Of a DNA stretch of 64,000 bases, positions 18,656 to 27,464 are shown in pieces; within the stretch, counting starts at the first letter, position 1, and every line of letters starts with the position of its first letter. The position numbers were made by a program, and so were the translations under genes. Where the stretch lies: the NCBI GenBank assembly GCA_904384225.1, contig CAJFJV010000001.1, positions 62,001-126,000 of the forward strand, read 5' to 3'. This DNA comes from an uncultured Oscillospiraceae bacterium. GTDB taxonomy: Bacteria; Bacillota; Clostridia; Oscillospirales; Ruminococcaceae. The notes beneath the pieces were generated by a model that had not been told where the DNA came from, did no database searches, and worked only from the letters and a program-made list of their open reading frames with translations.

Positions 18656-19723
18656 TCATTTGATATACGCACCGAGTATTTTAAGCCTTGTACAAAGCGG
18701 TTCGATCTGCCGGATCATGGCCTTGGCCTCCTCTGAGGCGGCGTCCCCCACAATCTCAACGTAAAAATAGTACTGCCACGGCAGGTCGCGCATCGACTTG
18801 GATCGGATACACTCCATATTAAAGCCGTTTTGTGCGATGACCTGCATTACGGCCGCAAGCTGCCCCGCATCGTGCCGCAGGGTAAACAGCAGGGAAAAGC
18901 GGTTCCCGGAACGGCCCGGCTCCCGTGAAATCACAATAAACCGCGTCGTATTTTCCTTGCTGGTATTGATATTTTCCTTTAAAACCTGCAAACCGTAAAG
19001 CTCCGCCGTCTCCTTGGATGCAATCGCCGCCTTTGTCCGGTCCTTGGACTTTGCGACGTATTCCGCCGCAACTGCCGTGTTCAGGTATGGGATCTGTTCA
19101 AAGCGGTACGGCTCCAAAAACGCCCGGCACTGGCTCAAGGCCTGCGGGTGCGAATACACCTGGCGGATCTCCGAAAGCGAGGCACCCGGCACAGCCAGAA
19201 GATAATGCCGGATCGGCAGGTCGTAGATTTCACGGATATAGATCCCGTGGCGGTACAAAAGATCCAAAACCTCTCCGACTTCCCCGGTATAGGAGTTTTC
19301 AAACGGCACCACGCCGCATGCAGCGTCCCCGTTTTCCACAGCGGCGAACACGTCTTCCCACGTCTCATAGGAGCGCGCCGTTTGGTGTGGGAACAGCTTC
19401 TTGAGCGCAATAAAGGCATAGGCGCCTTCCGCCCCCTGATAGGCCACCGTCCCGGCGGAGACCAAGCTCCTCTGGTACTGTTTGGAAACCCGCATAACGT
19501 CCCGCAGGAAGTCCGCATAATAGGGCCGGTACGCCTCTTTTTCAATCCGCGACAAATTCCGTTCTATGACCGCATCTTCACGCGCCGCGTCAAAGATAGG
19601 AAGGCCGTTTTCAAGCTTATAGGCAATCACTTCCTCCACTGCGCGCATCCGCTCCTCAAACAGCGGCGCAATCCGCGCGTCAATATCGTTGATTTTCATC
19701 CTTGCCTGTGAAAGCTTGTCCAA
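18656..19723 (-). CDS. pheA: Bifunctional chorismate mutase/prephenate dehydratase
   Basis: N-terminal chorismate mutase helices, PDT domain ('VAYQGAEGAYAFIALKKLFP', 'NTSKENTTRFIVIS'), C-terminal ACT domain. Confidence 0.93.
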   Translation of the reverse strand: MDKLSQARMKINDIDARIAPLFEERMRAVEEVIAYKLENGLPIFDAAREDAVIERNLSRIEKEAYRPYYADFLRDVMRVSKQYQRSLVSAGTVAYQGAEGAYAFIALKKLFPHQTARSYETWEDVFAAVENGDAACGVVPFENSYTGEVGEVLDLLYRHGIYIREIYDLPIRHYLLAVPGASLSEIRQVYSHPQALSQCRAFLEPYRFEQIPYLNTAVAAEYVAKSKDRTKAAIASKETAELYGLQVLKENINTSKENTTRFIVISREPGRSGNRFSLLFTLRHDAGQLAAVMQVIAQNGFNMECIRSKSMRDLPWQYYFYVEIVGDAASEEAKAMIRQIEPLCTRLKILGAYIK

Positions 19724-19768
19724 CCCGTTCCCCTCCCGAAACAGTTTATCTTTCCTAATTAGTTTTTT

Positions 19769-19797
19769 ATTATACCATGCTTCACTCTATTATACAA
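19769..19797 (-). promoter_or_regulatory. Sigma-A promoter of the aromatic operon
   Basis: On minus strand TTGTAT (19797-19792), 17 bp, TATAAT (19774-19769), about 45 bp before the pheA start. Confidence 0.65.
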
Positions 19798-19922
19798 GTA
19801 AAAATCAGAATTTTACACAGTAAAGCAAAAAAGCACCCTTTATCTCTGCTCCGTCGAATAAAAAACGCCGGCGGAGCCGCTTCATACAGCCCTGCCGGCA
19901 GGCGGTCCTGTGCCGGTCCGCC

Positions 19923-21278
19923 CTATATTTCTGCCCGGCCCTTTTGTATCCGTCTTTCAAACAGCCGGAACAAAAAGACCAGCACTACGCCTTTTAAAAC
20001 GCTGGACAAGGTGATGCTCCACCAGATGCCGTTTAGACCAAGCGCAGTATTGGAAAGCCACATCGCCGCAGGAATCCGCGCCGCCGTAAGCACCACGCCG
20101 ACTACGCTTGGCGGCAGCGTTTTGCCGAATCCGGAAAACGCGCCCGATGCAATGCCCTCCAAGCACATAAACAGCTGGGAAACCCCCAAAATCATCAAAT
20201 AGTCGATCCCCATCGGCAGGATCGAGGCTTCAGGGATAAATATCCGGAAAAGCGGCGCCGGAAAAACGATCAGCACCGCAGAGCATAAAGCACCCCAGAT
20301 ACTCAAGATCAATAAGGAGGTATGGTATCCCTTTTTGGCGCGGTACAGGTTTCCCGCGCCGTGGTTCTGGGCTACAAACGAGCTGAGCGCCGCCGAAAAG
20401 CCGTCGCAGGTCATCCATGAAATGGATTCGATCTGGCTTCCCACGCGCTGTACGGCAACCGCAGCATCTCCAAATACTGCCACCATCCGGGCAATCACCA
20501 TGGAAACGCCGGCAAAAATCATTTGCTGCACGGCAGAAGGGCCGCCGATTTTTACAATATCCCGCATGCACGCCCAATCCACACGTGAAAAAATCCGCAC
20601 AGGCTTTAGCAGCGGGCTTTTCACCGCATGTACAAGAAAAAGCAGCGTGACAACCGCCTGCGCCGCAACCGTCGCGATCGCAGCGCCCGCAACGCCCATC
20701 GCGGGAATCGGGCCCAGACCAAAGATCAGCAGCGGATCCAGCACAATATTGGCGGCGAGCCCTACCGCCGTTGCAAAGAAAGGCGTTTGGCTGTTGCCGC
20801 TGGCCGTTATGAGCCCAGTGAAAATCTGATTCACAAAAGAGGTGATCATCCCTGCGCCCACAATGCGCAGATAGACCTCCGCCGCCTGCACGGTCGCCTG
20901 CTCATTGAACCGGTAAAAGCCAATCAGCGGAGAAGCAAATCCCACCAAAACCACCGTATAGATCAGCGCAAAAAATACGCCGAACTGCAGTGCGTTCTGC
21001 GCATAGCGCGAAGCCCGCTCTTTTTCCCCTGCGCCGAGCATCCTGCCTGCCATAACCTGCCCGCCAATGCGGGCAATCGCGGTAAAGCCGCTTGCAAGCC
21101 ACATAAACATGCCTGCCGAGCCGACCGCCGCAACCTCCGGCGCACCAAGACGGCCGATCCAGATCATATCCGTCAGGTTATATGCCATTTGGATGAAAGA
21201 GGTCGCCATAATCGGCATCGCCAGCTTTATCAGCGCTTTCGGGATGTTGCCCGAAAGCAGGTCAATCTGTCGTTTCAT
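19923..21278 (-). CDS. MATE family efflux transporter
   Basis: 12-TM MatE protein: 'LLSGNIPKALIKLAMPIMATSFIQMAYNLTDMIWIGRLG'. Confidence 0.93.
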   Translation of the reverse strand: MKRQIDLLSGNIPKALIKLAMPIMATSFIQMAYNLTDMIWIGRLGAPEVAAVGSAGMFMWLASGFTAIARIGGQVMAGRMLGAGEKERASRYAQNALQFGVFFALIYTVVLVGFASPLIGFYRFNEQATVQAAEVYLRIVGAGMITSFVNQIFTGLITASGNSQTPFFATAVGLAANIVLDPLLIFGLGPIPAMGVAGAAIATVAAQAVVTLLFLVHAVKSPLLKPVRIFSRVDWACMRDIVKIGGPSAVQQMIFAGVSMVIARMVAVFGDAAVAVQRVGSQIESISWMTCDGFSAALSSFVAQNHGAGNLYRAKKGYHTSLLILSIWGALCSAVLIVFPAPLFRIFIPEASILPMGIDYLMILGVSQLFMCLEGIASGAFSGFGKTLPPSVVGVVLTAARIPAAMWLSNTALGLNGIWWSITLSSVLKGVVLVFLFRLFERRIQKGRAEI

Positions 21279-21365
21279 TTTTCTCCCGCCTGTATTCCAT
21301 ATTTCCCTGTCATTATACTAAAAAATACAGAATACCGCAACAGCATGCCAAGCGGCCCATTGGCG

Positions 21366-21402
21366 TGCAAAAAGGCTGGAAACCTTTCCTGTTTCCAGCC
21401 TT
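21366..21402 (-). terminator. htpG terminator
   Basis: AAGGCTGGAAAC-aggaaag-GTTTCCAGCCTTTTT on the minus strand. Confidence 0.8.
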
Positions 21403-21416
21403 AACGGTTTTGGTTT

Positions 21417-23300
21417 TTATTCCGCCATCAGCGTGCAAATCCGATTGGAGAAAGCCACCGGATCTTCTACCGGGATTCCCTCAATCAAAAGCGCCTGATC
21501 ATACAAAAGCGCGGCGTACTCTTTCAGCGTATCCTTGTCCTCTGCAAACAGCTTGGTAAGCTTTTGGAATACCGGATGGGCGGCGTTTAGTTCCAGCACG
21601 CGCTGCGCCTGTACTTTGTCCCCGGAAGGCATCGCGTTGAGCACCTTCTCCATCTCAAGCGAAATCGCGCCTTCGGAAGAAAGGCACACCGGATGCGACT
21701 TCAAACGGTTGGAAAGGATAACCGCTTTTACCTTCCCGTCCAGCGCCTCCGTCAGGAAGTTGAGCAAATCCTTATTGTCCGCCGCCTGTTTTTCCGCATC
21801 CTTCTTTTCCTCCTCGCTGCGCAGATCCAAATCGTCCGCAGAAACGTTCTGGAACGGCTTTTCATCATACTGCATCAGCATCTTAAGGGCAAACTCGTCC
21901 ACGTTGTCGGTCAGGTATAAAATCTCATATCCCTTGTCGCGGACAGCCTCTGCCTGCGGCAGAAGCGCAATGCGTGCGGCCGACTCGCCGCAGGCGTAAT
22001 AGATGGCCTTCTGATCCTCTTTCATGCGGGAGACGTATTCCGCAAGCGTCGTCGGATGCTCCCCGTTCGAAGAGGCAAACAATACAAGATCCTTCAGCGT
22101 ATCCTTGTGCGCGCCGTAATCCGCATATATGCCGTATTTTAGCTGCAAGCCAAAATTCTTAAAGAACGCTTCGTATTTTTCCCTGTCGTTTGCCAGCATG
22201 TTTTCCAATTCCGTCTTGATCTTTTTCTCAAGGCGGCCGGCGATCAGTTTTAACTGGCGGTCATGCTGCAGCATCTCACGCGAAATGTTCAGCGAAAGAT
22301 CCTGCGAATCGACAAGCCCGCGGACAAAGCTGAAATAGTCCGGAAGAAGGTCTGCGCACTTCTCCATGATCAGCACGCCGCTTGCATAAAGCTGCAGCCC
22401 TTTTTCATAGTCGCGGGTATAAAAATCAAGCGGCGCTTTCGACGGGATAAACAGCAGCGCATCGAACGTAGCGCTTCCCTCCGTACGCATATGGATCACT
22501 TTCGCCGGATCCTGCCAGTCGAAAAACTTCTCTTTATAAAATGCGTTGAGCTCTTCGTCCGTCACTTCGCTTTTCGACTTTTTCCAGATCGGGACCATCG
22601 TGTTGAGCGTCTCTATTTCGCGGTATGTCTCATAGTCGTTTTCGCTGCCCTCCTTCAGGCGGTGCTTTTCCACCTCCATCCGGATCGGATAGCGGATATA
22701 ATCCGAATACTTTTTGACAAGGCTGCGCAGGCGGTATTCGTCTAAAAATTCGCTGTACTTTTCGTCTTCTGTATCTTCTTTTATATGCAGTGTGATCACG
22801 GTGCCGTGCGTCTCTTTTTCGCACGGCTCGACCGTATAGCCCTCCGCGCCTTTCGAATGCCAGCGCCACGCCTCGTCGCTGCCCCAAGCGCGGCTTTCAA
22901 CCGTCACATCGTCGCTCACCATGAACGCAGAATAAAAGCCTACGCCGAACTGGCCGATAATGTCGATTTCGTCCTCTTTTTCCTGCTCCTTTTTAAAATG
23001 CAGCGATCCGCTTTTTGCGATGATGCCTAAGTTGTTTTCCAGCTCGTCTTTTGTCATGCCGCATCCGTTGTCCGAAATGGTAAGCGTGCGTTTTTCCTTG
23101 TCGGGGGAAAGCTCAATCGTAAAATCGCTGCGGTTTAAGCCGGTATCCCCATCCTTTAACGTGCGGTAGTAAAGCTTGTCTATTGCGTCGGAAGCGTTGG
23201 AGATCAGCTCGCGCAGGAATATTTCCCGATGTGTATAAATCGAATTGATCATTAAATCCAGAATCCGCTTGGATTCTGCTTTAAACTGTTTCATCGCCAT
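21417..23300 (-). CDS. htpG: Molecular chaperone HtpG (Hsp90)
   Basis: '[39 protein letters not shown]', '[11 protein letters not shown]', '[13 protein letters not shown]'. Confidence 0.97.
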   Translation of the reverse strand: MAMKQFKAESKRILDLMINSIYTHREIFLRELISNASDAIDKLYYRTLKDGDTGLNRSDFTIELSPDKEKRTLTISDNGCGMTKDELENNLGIIAKSGSLHFKKEQEKEDEIDIIGQFGVGFYSAFMVSDDVTVESRAWGSDEAWRWHSKGAEGYTVEPCEKETHGTVITLHIKEDTEDEKYSEFLDEYRLRSLVKKYSDYIRYPIRMEVEKHRLKEGSENDYETYREIETLNTMVPIWKKSKSEVTDEELNAFYKEKFFDWQDPAKVIHMRTEGSATFDALLFIPSKAPLDFYTRDYEKGLQLYASGVLIMEKCADLLPDYFSFVRGLVDSQDLSLNISREMLQHDRQLKLIAGRLEKKIKTELENMLANDREKYEAFFKNFGLQLKYGIYADYGAHKDTLKDLVLFASSNGEHPTTLAEYVSRMKEDQKAIYYACGESAARIALLPQAEAVRDKGYEILYLTDNVDEFALKMLMQYDEKPFQNVSADDLDLRSEEEKKDAEKQAADNKDLLNFLTEALDGKVKAVILSNRLKSHPVCLSSEGAISLEMEKVLNAMPSGDKVQAQRVLELNAAHPVFQKLTKLFAEDKDTLKEYAALLYDQALLIEGIPVEDPVAFSNRICTLMAE

Positions 23301-23328
23301 GCTGTAAGACCTCTTTTATGCATATATT

Positions 23329-23355
23329 TTAGCACTCCTCGTGCTTAAGTGCTAA
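23329..23355. promoter_or_regulatory. CIRCE element (HrcA operator) upstream of htpG
   Basis: TTAGCACTC-CTCGTGCTT-AAGTGCTAA; one mismatch to TTAGCACTC-N9-GAGTGCTAA. Confidence 0.85.
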
Positions 23356-23495
23356 AATATATTGTAATACAGAACTGCGCCGAATTCATTATGAAATTGT
23401 AAACAAAATCGCCGGACACTTGAAACAGCGCAGAATCTGTATCATATAAACGGGCACGCAGTATTCCGGCACACCTGTTTGCTGCTTTCCCCCTC

Positions 23496-24046
23496 CTATC
23501 CGTCTGTCCTATCGCGCACCAGCTTATCCAGATACTCTATTGTAAAATACATATCGTCGGGAAGTTCAAACCAGCGTGCTTCCATTTCTCCTGTTCTCCC
23601 GAAACGCGTCAAAGACTCCTTCTCCGTATAGGGAAGAAAAATTACGCATTTCCCGTCCTTCATAATCTCCAAAAGTATACGCAGCTCATACAGATGGCCT
23701 TCCGGCAGTCCTGTCAACGAAACCTCGACAATCGCCGCTTTTTCAGGTAAGCTCCCCAGATATGGAGCGTTTTCAATCGGATAGAGCTTTACTGGCGCAT
23801 AAAACAAAAAACGCGTCCATTCCCGTCCCGCTCGTTCACTGGTTATGACTGTATTGCGCCGCGCCCGATAATCGTAAGATCCAGCCATTGCATCGCTGCA
23901 ATAGACCCGAATCATCTCATCTGTTGTGTCGCAGAAAGCCCTGCAAAAGAAGCAAGGGTATGCATTCTGCGAAAAGCAAAAACGCCCGCTGACAAAACAA
24001 ATATGACGGAAAGTACAGCGCATACTTGTTTTCCTGTTTTTTTCAT
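23496..24046 (-). pseudogene. Uncharacterised exported protein, apparently frameshifted between signal peptide and body
   Basis: Frame from ATG 24046 gives MKKTGKQVCAVLSVIFVLSAGVFAFRRMHTLASFAGLSATQQMR*; body DEMIRVYCSDAMAGSYDYRARRN... is in the -1 frame; apparent 1-nt deletion near 23921-23930. Confidence 0.6.
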
Positions 24047-24052
24047 CAAGCA

Positions 24053-24425
24053 TCACCACCCAAAATAATAAGAAAATGCAGTCGTATCAGTATGCACTGG
24101 CATAGAGTTAAATGTTTTATCAATCAAATATGTAGAATGCGCATCAGAAAATATTATTGTATTTTCAATTTCAATATACTGATACCCAAATATAGTGACT
24201 GCATGTCCAATATACATCAAACCTACTAATTCGCGGCTGGCCATCGTCAACGGAATATTTTTATCTATTATAGATTTCATCTTATTCCACGACCAGTTAT
24301 CGGAATATATTTTCCCATATACTGTTGATATATATCCTTTGTCGGTAAGATAGTTTCTATATCCATACCGTCACATATAATACGTTTGAAAGGCTCAAAA
24401 CGCGTCAGCCCAATTTGTAATATTT
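24053..24425 (-). pseudogene. Remnant of a C39-like (papain-fold) peptidase C-terminal domain
   Basis: Frame reads NITNWADAF*AFQTYYM*RYGYRNYLTDKGYISTVYGKIYSDNWSWNKMKSIIDKNIPLTMASRELVGLMYIGHAVTIFGYQYIEIENTIIFSDAHSTYLIDKTFNSM...; 'GHAVTIFGY' is typical of C39-like peptidases; TGA codons at 24371-24373 and 24395-24397. Confidence 0.6.
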
Positions 24426-24433
24426 CTATGAAC

Positions 24434-24468
24434 AAAGGGGCGGGCTGCACGTCATGCAGCCCGCCCCT
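24434..24468 (-). terminator. Terminator downstream of ABC-F gene
   Basis: GGGGCGGGCTGCA-cgtca-TGCAGCCCGCCCC then TTTG on minus strand. Confidence 0.75.
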
Positions 24469-24487
24469 CGAAGCGCCTACTCTTCTA

Positions 24488-26089
24488 TTATAAAATAATA
24501 TGCCCGCCTTTGCTTTGGACGTAGTCCTCATAGTCTGAGAACTTGTCGACAATACCGTCCTTGTTCAATTCAATAATACGGTTCGCAATAGTCTGGATGA
24601 ATTCGTGGTCGTGCGAGGCAAACAGGATATTCCCTTTAAAATCGCATAGCCCGTTGTTGACCGCCGTAATGGATTCGAGGTCCAGATGGTCCGTCGGCCG
24701 GTCGAGCATCAGCACGTTTGAACCGAACAGCATCATGCGGGAAAACATGCAGCGTACTTTCTCCCCGCCGGAAAGGACGTTGACCGGCTTGTACACATCG
24801 TCACCCGAAAACAGCATCCTGCCCAAAAACCCGCGCAAATATGTCTCTGTCTCGTCTGTGGAATACTGGCGGAGCCATTCGATAATCGTCTGCGTGTTCC
24901 CCTCAAAATAAGCGGAATTGTCGTTGGGGAAATAGCTCTGCGAAGTGGAGACGCCCCACTTATAGCTGCCCTCATCCGGTTCCATCTCGCCCGCCAAAAT
25001 TTTAAAAAGCGTCGTCGCCGCCAGCGCATTTTCTCCGACAAAGGCGATTTTATCGCCTTTCCGGACAATAAACGAAACCTTGTTTAAGACCTTCTCGCCG
25101 TCAATGGTCTTGGAAAGCCCGTCCACTGTCAGGATATCCTTTCCCGCCTCACGGTCCATGGTAAACCCGATATACGGGTACCGCCGCGAGGAAGCGGGCA
25201 TCTCCTCTGCGGAGAGCTTTTCCAAAAGCTTTCTGCGGGACGTCGCCTGTTTTGATTTTGACTTGTTCGCGGAAAAGCGTTCAATAAAGCTTTGCAGCTC
25301 CTTGATTTTCTCCTCGTTTTTCTTGTTTTGAAGCTTCTGCATACGCTGCATAAGCTGGCTTGACTGATACCAGAAATCATAATTCCCGACATACATTTTG
25401 ATTTTCGTATAATCGATGTCCACCGTGTGTGTGCATACCGTGTTCAAAAAGTGGCGGTCATGCGAAACCACAATGACGGTTCCGGGATAATCGAGTATAA
25501 AATCCTCAAGCCACGCGATCGCAGCAAGGTCAAGCTGGTTGGTCGGCTCGTCCAGCAAAATAATATCCGGATTGCCGAACAGCGCCTGCGCCAAAAGCAC
25601 TTTGACTTTCTCATTCCCAGAGAGGGTGTCCATCTGCGCAAAAAGCAGCTCTTCCGGAAGGCCCAAGCCCTGTATGAGCTTCGACGCGTCGGACTCCGCT
25701 TCCCAGCCGTTGAGTTCCGCAAACTCGGCCTCAAGCTCGCCCGCCAAAACGCCGTCCTCCTCCGTAAAATCCTCTTTTGCGTAGAGCGCCTCTTTTTGCT
25801 GCATGATGCTGTAAAGGCGGCTGTTTCCCATAATCACCGTATCCAATACGGAATAACTGTCAAATGCATAGTGATCCTGTTTTAGGACGGAAAGGCGGAC
25901 CTCCGGCGGAATGATCACTTCACCGGTTGACGGCTCCAGCTCCCCGCAGAGAATACGCAGGAACGTGGACTTTCCTGCGCCGTTTGCGCCGATAATGCCG
26001 TAACAGTTGCCGGGAAGAAATTTTAAATTGACGCCCGAAAAAAGGTTCGATCCGTCAAAGCTTAAGCTTACGTCTGATACCGTTATCAT
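24488..26089 (-). CDS. ABC-F family ATPase with degenerate second nucleotide-binding domain
   Basis: NBD1 intact (GANGAGKST, ILLDEPTNQLD); NBD2 has GENALAATT and LMLDRPTDHLD; start trimmed to 26089. Confidence 0.9.
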   Translation of the reverse strand: MITVSDVSLSFDGSNLFSGVNLKFLPGNCYGIIGANGAGKSTFLRILCGELEPSTGEVIIPPEVRLSVLKQDHYAFDSYSVLDTVIMGNSRLYSIMQQKEALYAKEDFTEEDGVLAGELEAEFAELNGWEAESDASKLIQGLGLPEELLFAQMDTLSGNEKVKVLLAQALFGNPDIILLDEPTNQLDLAAIAWLEDFILDYPGTVIVVSHDRHFLNTVCTHTVDIDYTKIKMYVGNYDFWYQSSQLMQRMQKLQNKKNEEKIKELQSFIERFSANKSKSKQATSRRKLLEKLSAEEMPASSRRYPYIGFTMDREAGKDILTVDGLSKTIDGEKVLNKVSFIVRKGDKIAFVGENALAATTLFKILAGEMEPDEGSYKWGVSTSQSYFPNDNSAYFEGNTQTIIEWLRQYSTDETETYLRGFLGRMLFSGDDVYKPVNVLSGGEKVRCMFSRMMLFGSNVLMLDRPTDHLDLESITAVNNGLCDFKGNILFASHDHEFIQTIANRIIELNKDGIVDKFSDYEDYVQSKGGHIIL

Positions 26090-26280
26090 GTGATGTGCAA
26101 TCCTCCAACACTTTGTATTAGAGCCTGTCAGACGGACAAACTCTACCAGTATTCTATTATAAAGGAATACCATGATGCACACAAGCGGCACTCTGCATGA
26201 TTTTCCATAAATTTCGTTGCAAAATTTCTATATATCTGCTATCATAAAAAGAAAAGTCCCAATAAAAAGGAGCGCTTGTT

Positions 26281-27117
26281 TTGTTTTTTTGCTGTCCGGT
26301 GTGCGGAAGGAAACTGGAAGAGTCTGCGGGAAGCCTCCGCTGCAAAAAAGGCCATTGCTTCGACCGCGCACGAAGCGGATATGTCAATCTGCTGCTTGCA
26401 AACCGGATGCACGCCAAGCTTCCGGGTGACAACCGGGAAATGGTTGCGGCCCGCAGCCGTTTTTTAGAAGGGGGCTACTACGCGCCGCTTCAAAATGCGC
26501 TCTGCGAGCAGGTCCTTGCCTTTCTTCCGCAGGTACAGGCCCCCGTTTTGCTGGATTCCGGCTGCGGCGAAGGATATTATACGGCGGCTGTGGCCCATGC
26601 GGTGCATCAGGCTGCGCCCGGCGCATCCGTCCTTGGCGCCGACATTTCAAAGGCCGCGCTGTCCGCCGCGGCAAAACGGACAAAAGAGGCCGCGTTCGCT
26701 GTAGCAAGCGCCTTCGCCCTTCCTGTCCCGGATGACAGCGTAGATATCCTGACGTCGGTTTTTTCTCCATTCTGCCAGTCGGAATTCCGCCGTGTTTTAA
26801 AGGCGGGCGGGGTTTTCCTTGAGGTAATCCCTTCCGCCCGCCATCTATTCGGGCTGAAGGCTGCGCTATATGACCGGCCTTATGAAAACAAGGTAAAACC
26901 TTATGCGATTGCGGGCTTTGCTTTTTTAAACAAGCGGGAGGTTTCCGGCGAAATAACGCTTACCGATCCGGCGGATATTGCGGCACTTTTCCAAATGACG
27001 CCGTACGCTTACCGTACGCCGGCCGAGGCTGTGAAACGGCTTTCGGCCCTGCCGTCGCTCCGCACGGAAATCGCGTTTGAGATTTTGGCTTACCGCGCCC
27101 TGCCTAAAGCCGATTAA
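26281..27117 (+). CDS. 23S rRNA (guanine-N1)-methyltransferase, RlmA family
   Basis: N-terminal zinc finger CPVCGRKL...CKKGHCFDRARSGYVNLL then SAM-dependent methyltransferase; TTG start after AAGGAG. Confidence 0.85.
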   Translation: MFFCCPVCGRKLEESAGSLRCKKGHCFDRARSGYVNLLLANRMHAKLPGDNREMVAARSRFLEGGYYAPLQNALCEQVLAFLPQVQAPVLLDSGCGEGYYTAAVAHAVHQAAPGASVLGADISKAALSAAAKRTKEAAFAVASAFALPVPDDSVDILTSVFSPFCQSEFRRVLKAGGVFLEVIPSARHLFGLKAALYDRPYENKVKPYAIAGFAFLNKREVSGEITLTDPADIAALFQMTPYAYRTPAEAVKRLSALPSLRTEIAFEILAYRALPKAD

Positions 27118-27168
27118 GCAAAAGAGGGCGTTTTCATTCATAACAACAAAAAGAAAAGGGGATTTACC

Positions 27169-27441
27169 ATGGTAGAAGTAAAGGTTTGCGTAGGAAGCTC
27201 GTGCCACATCCGCGGCTCCTATCCGGTTGTACAGACATTCCAGCGTCTGATCCAGCAAAACGGGCTGGAAGACGTCGTGCATCTGCGCGCATCGTTTTGC
27301 CTGGGCTGCTGCGTAAACGGGATTGCAACCGTTGTCAACGACAAACCGGTCAACAACGTCGGCATTTTAAACGCAGAGCAGATATTCAACGAGGAAATTT
27401 TGCCGCTTGCGCTGGCGGAAAAAAGCGCCGCGGCGGAATAA
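27169..27441 (+). CDS. Thioredoxin-like [2Fe-2S] ferredoxin (NuoE/HydC-like domain)
   Basis: VKVCVGSSCHIRGSYPVVQTFQRLI...LRASFCLGCCVNGIATVVND: four-Cys pattern. Confidence 0.85.
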   Translation: MVEVKVCVGSSCHIRGSYPVVQTFQRLIQQNGLEDVVHLRASFCLGCCVNGIATVVNDKPVNNVGILNAEQIFNEEILPLALAEKSAAAE

Positions 27442-27464
27442 ACCCGTTTTAAAGGAGGACAACA

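Noticed and set aside
19724-19922. T-box or riboswitch upstream of the aromatic operon
   Set aside because: The promoter -10 is only about 45 bp from the pheA start and I see no T-box sequence, so there is no room for a leader riboregulator.
24277-24552. 91-aa minus-strand ORF as a genuine gene
   Set aside because: It runs across the ABC-F terminator and overlaps the C39-like remnant in a different frame; the remnant frame has the recognisable motif.
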